Assembly: GCF_030131845.1 (NCBI RefSeq)
Contig: NZ_JASKYM010000006.1
Coordinates: forward strand, 62,001-126,000
DNA length: 64,000 bases
Origin: Romboutsia sedimentorum
Lineage (GTDB): Bacteria; Bacillota; Clostridia; Peptostreptococcales; Peptostreptococcaceae
Direction: 5' to 3'
In this document: piece after piece, positions 61,588-64,000 of the stretch
How positions within the stretch are numbered: the stretch's first letter is position 1
Layout of the letters: every line of letters begins with the position of its first letter
Notes under the pieces: generated by a model
Database searches by the model: none
What the model was told of the DNA's origin: nothing
The model's input: the letters and a program-made list of their open reading frames with translations, nothing else
Program-made: the position numbers and the translations under genes

Positions 61588-61941
61588 ATGGCTAAGTGTG
61601 AACGTCATTTTAAGGGGGATTTTAATCAGTTCTTAAAAATAATGGAAGATGGTATTTTGGCTAAGAGTGTTTCTGCGACTTGTGAAGATATAAGTGATTA
61701 TGAGAATAGTGGAGTATTATGTGCTATTCGTGTTTATGAAAGATATAGTGCAATAGGGGGTAACCGTGTAAGCCTAAGTATTACATTGATAGGAAAAGGT
61801 GAAGAGTTGTTTTTATCTGCTATTACTTCCGGTGGAAGCCAAGCTATGTTTTTTAAGCTTAATACTTTTGGAGAAGAAGCCTTTTTAGATAATGTTATAA
61901 GTATTGCAGATAACTATATAAAAAAAGTAAACATGGACTAA
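61588..61941 (+). CDS. DUF6054-family protein
   Basis: A 117-residue protein, MAKCERHFKGDFNQFLKIME at the start, LCAIRVYERYSAIGGNRVSL in the middle and TSGGSQAMFFKLNTFGEEAF near the end, the DUF6054 pattern. Function unknown. GGGGGAT site. Confidence 0.8.
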   Translation: MAKCERHFKGDFNQFLKIMEDGILAKSVSATCEDISDYENSGVLCAIRVYERYSAIGGNRVSLSITLIGKGEELFLSAITSGGSQAMFFKLNTFGEEAFLDNVISIADNYIKKVNMD

Positions 61942-61956
61942 AATAGCGTTATTGGG

Positions 61957-62084
61957 GAGTTAAATATAAAAAGGGTATCGAAATAGCTCAAAATGCTATA
62001 AATAACAACTTAGATGATAATACAATTAAGATATTAACGGGATTATCATTAGAAAAAATTACAATATTAAGAAATAAAAAATAA
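61957..62084 (+). pseudogene. second Rpn-type C-terminal fragment
   Basis: Reads KKGIEIAQNAINNNLDDNTI then KILTGLSLEKITILRNKK, nearly the same as the last 40 residues of 60556-60831, without a start. The result of a local duplication or a second lost gene. Confidence 0.75.
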
Positions 62085-62197
62085 GGCTTAGTTAAGGCCT
62101 TATTTTTTCTAATTATACGATCAATTTAAATTTTGACACTTGTTATAAAACTTAGGTTTTTAAATTGACACATATAAGGCATCCTAAGGTTTTTTAC

Positions 62198-62497
62198 CTA
62201 TAATAATCGGTAAATCTCAAAATAAAATACCACAAAAATAATGATCCATATAATTAAAGATATTAAAATTATTAAGAGTTTACCTTTTGTATTATTTTCG
62301 ATATTTTTATATGTGCAACAATAATCATATTGATATACAATTCCCAATAGTAGAGATAATATAAATATACTTAAATTAAATATTAAATTATTTGAAATTT
62401 CAAATATAGGAAATACAAATGCTCTAATCGCTAAAAGTGCTATAAGTATGTTAGAAGTATATATTGCTAATTTTTGAAGTTTTTTTCTTGATATCAT
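62198..62497 (-). CDS. three-helix membrane protein, unknown
   Basis: Ninety-nine residues with three hydrophobic segments (about 10-30, 35-55, 75-95) and a basic start MISRKKLQKLA. AAAGGAG site. No family recognised. Confidence 0.55.
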   Translation of the reverse strand: MISRKKLQKLAIYTSNILIALLAIRAFVFPIFEISNNLIFNLSIFILSLLLGIVYQYDYCCTYKNIENNTKGKLLIILISLIIWIIIFVVFYFEIYRLL

Positions 62498-62645
62498 AAA
62501 ATTTCCACTCCTTTGTATTAAATTATAAAGGAAATTAACTATTTCTCAAAATTTATTCAATAATAGTTCATAGTATAATAAAAAAAATATATAAAAATAC
62601 AGAAAGGAACTTTATAATTAATATATAAGTAATGGAGGAATTGAT

Positions 62646-62993
62646 TTGAAAAAAATACTAAAAATTACAATTATAGGTATAGCTACACTATGTATGAGTA
62701 TTATCTTACTATTAAGGACAATATCATACTCATCTAAAATAAAAGATCCATTAATTGGTCTAAATGCACTAGTAAAGATAGTAAAAAGCGATAACTCTGT
62801 GGAGCTAATTTCTAAAAATCCACTAAGATATATAGCTAAAAGTGAAGATGATTTTAAACAATACATGGAAAATAAAGGATACGATGTAGATCAAGCAGGA
62901 AGAGGTTTTTACTTTACAAAAGGTAAAGAAAGTATAGCACTAGGAATGGAAGGTTTTATGGGTAACTACAAAATATTTACTGATGAATATTAA
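62646..62993 (+). CDS. exported or membrane-anchored small protein
   Basis: A 115-residue protein with a TTG start (GGAGG) and an N-terminal hydrophobic helix (KILKITIIGIATLCMSIIL), then a soluble domain of about 80 residues including SEDDFKQYMENKGYDVDQAG and RGFYFTKGKES. Many small Firmicutes proteins of this form exist; no activity is inferred. Confidence 0.65.
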   Translation: MKKILKITIIGIATLCMSIILLLRTISYSSKIKDPLIGLNALVKIVKSDNSVELISKNPLRYIAKSEDDFKQYMENKGYDVDQAGRGFYFTKGKESIALGMEGFMGNYKIFTDEY

Positions 62994-63001
62994 AATAATA
63001 A

Positions 63002-63754
63002 TTATTCTATTTTATTAGCTTTGGTAAAAGTATAACTAGTAATTATACGTGGAACATCAAAGCCTATTTTATTTTTTTCAACTTTACCCTCATACTTGTA
63101 TTTACCTAGATACAATCTGTTTTTTAAAATATAACATACTCTTTGTTTACTCATAGAGTACTTTTGGGCTATCTTAGTATAAGTTATTCCCTTACACCTC
63201 ATTTTAAAAATATCTTTAACTATTTCTGCTTCATCATAATTTATTGTTAAGTGTTCATCAACTAAATTATAACCAAAAGCAATTTTGCCACCAGGATATA
63301 ATTTTTTTTCACCTTTTGCAAGTCGACCTGACTTTGTTCTCTCCACGATCAGTTGCCTTTCAAATTCAGAGAAAGAACCTAGCATTTGTAAAAATAACAT
63401 TCCTTGTGCAGTCGAAGTGTCAAACATTTCTGTTATGCTTACTAAATCAACTTTAAATTCTTTTAGTTGCTTAATCATTCCAAGCAAATCATATAAACTC
63501 CTATGAAGTCTATCATTTTTATAAACTACAATTCCATCAACATTACTTTCTTCGCTTCCTAAAAATTCCATCATATCTTGATAATTAGGTCTATCAGTAT
63601 TTTTTGGAGATATACCTTCATCTTTATAAATCTTTACTAAATTTAGATTATGCAAACTACAATACATTTGAATTTTTTCTATTTGAACTTCTATAGATGT
63701 ATTATCAATTTGTGAAGCAGATGAAATTCTAACATAGCCTACAACGTTTTTCAT
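63002..63754 (-). CDS. serine recombinase (resolvase/invertase family)
   Basis: About 250 residues. The resolvase domain has GYVRISSASQIDNTSIEVQI (nucleophile serine in the RISS motif), VYKNDRLHRSLYDLL and QGMLFLQMLGSFSEFERQLI, then a recombinase-type domain with an HTH (YTKIAQKYSMSKQRVCYIL) ending NRLYLGKYKYEG. It is shorter than large serine integrases (450 or more residues), so more like an element-resolving or inverting enzyme. I prefer the second ATG at 63754 (AAGGAG spacing). Its fossil relative is at 8258-8449. Confidence 0.9.
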   Translation of the reverse strand: MKNVVGYVRISSASQIDNTSIEVQIEKIQMYCSLHNLNLVKIYKDEGISPKNTDRPNYQDMMEFLGSEESNVDGIVVYKNDRLHRSLYDLLGMIKQLKEFKVDLVSITEMFDTSTAQGMLFLQMLGSFSEFERQLIVERTKSGRLAKGEKKLYPGGKIAFGYNLVDEHLTINYDEAEIVKDIFKMRCKGITYTKIAQKYSMSKQRVCYILKNRLYLGKYKYEGKVEKNKIGFDVPRIITSYTFTKANKIE

Positions 63755-63825
63755 TTTCATTTACTCCTTAATGTCTATTTTTTTAATTAAGTTTGTCCTA
63801 GTTTTGTATATTTCAGTCAAATTAA

Positions 63826-64000
63826 TTAGCAACACTTATACTAGGCTCTGTGGCTCTAACTAATGAGACTATATGGGCATATATTGATGTTTTAGCAAGT
63901 CGAATCGAATCTTTCTTAGGTAGAGATTATAATGAGTTTGATAAGTACAAATTTGAAGGAAACCAATCAATAGAGGATAATGGATTAGTTCTTAATCTAG
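63826..64000 (+). other. open frame running off the window
   Basis: An open plus-strand frame of 58 codons (LATLILGSVALTNETIWAYI, then LASRIESFLGRDYNEF) with a possible GTG at 63850 but no ribosome site. It might be the 3' part of a gene whose start has been separated by the recombinase-bearing DNA. No family recognised. Confidence 0.35.

Noticed and set aside
62618-62866. Minus-strand open frame opposite the exported protein at 62646
   Set aside because: No ribosome site; the plus-strand gene has GGAGG and a sensible membrane anchor.

Overview
The window is AT-rich, tightly packed DNA from a low-GC Gram-positive anaerobe. Strong G-rich ribosome binding sites, lysine (L-box) riboswitches, DUF2922/UviB phage-type modules and clostridial-looking proteins suggest the Clostridia, perhaps Peptostreptococcaceae (Paraclostridium or a relative). 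That placement is inference from overall resemblance. No rRNA or tRNA gene is visible.

Layout. (1) 1-4050: lysine biosynthesis on the minus strand, asd (cut by the window edge), lysC and lysA, with two separate lysine riboswitches. (2) 4361-14710: accessory DNA with features of a plasmid or integrated element: ParA plus a small partner, a three-domain RidA protein, a Fic protein, a dead serine recombinase, an S41 lipoprotein, a DUF2922/UviB pair, an OB-fold protein, a plasmid-type primase/Rep with a candidate countertranscribed RNA, and an IS30 fragment. (3) 14834-28407: a class I lantibiotic cluster on the minus strand in the order lanP-lanA-lanB-lanT-lanC-lanR-lanK-lanF-lanE-lanG. The precursor core begins like nisin (ITSISLCTAGC). 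A decayed second precursor plus the tail of a second lanP lies downstream of lanG, so the biosynthetic genes sit between two direct repeats. (4) 28503-30358: an intact IS3-family element inserted next to an older, decayed one. (5) 30533-39453: two antimicrobial-peptide resistance modules, one BceAB/Vex-like transporter with a two-component system and one LanFEG/CprABC-like transporter with its own two-component system. Their base composition looks richer in G+C than the surroundings. (6) 39454-46000: a gene-poor kilobase with large hairpins, a second DUF2922/UviB module, a Mor-like regulator, YciI, a PadR/DUF2812 pair with a striking operator array, and a ykkC-class (guanidine-I type) riboswitch in front of a B3/B4-domain gene and a radical SAM gene. 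(7) 46293-50590: a fourth peptide-resistance module (LanFEG plus RK) without biosynthetic genes. (8) 50700-64000: small accessory genes, including an internally shortened Rep homologue with its own hairpin region, XRE, Mor and ribbon-helix-helix-like regulators, an Ltp-type protein, a CPBP protease, a nitroreductase, several gene fragments, and a serine recombinase near the right end.

How it fits together. The lan cluster makes, cyclises, exports, processes, senses and resists a short nisin-like peptide. Three further transporter/two-component modules in the same window would widen resistance to lantibiotics, bacitracin-like agents or cationic peptides. The Rep, ParA, UviB, recombinase and IS parts, and their frequent duplication and decay, indicate that the segment was built by repeated acquisition and recombination of plasmid- or element-borne DNA.
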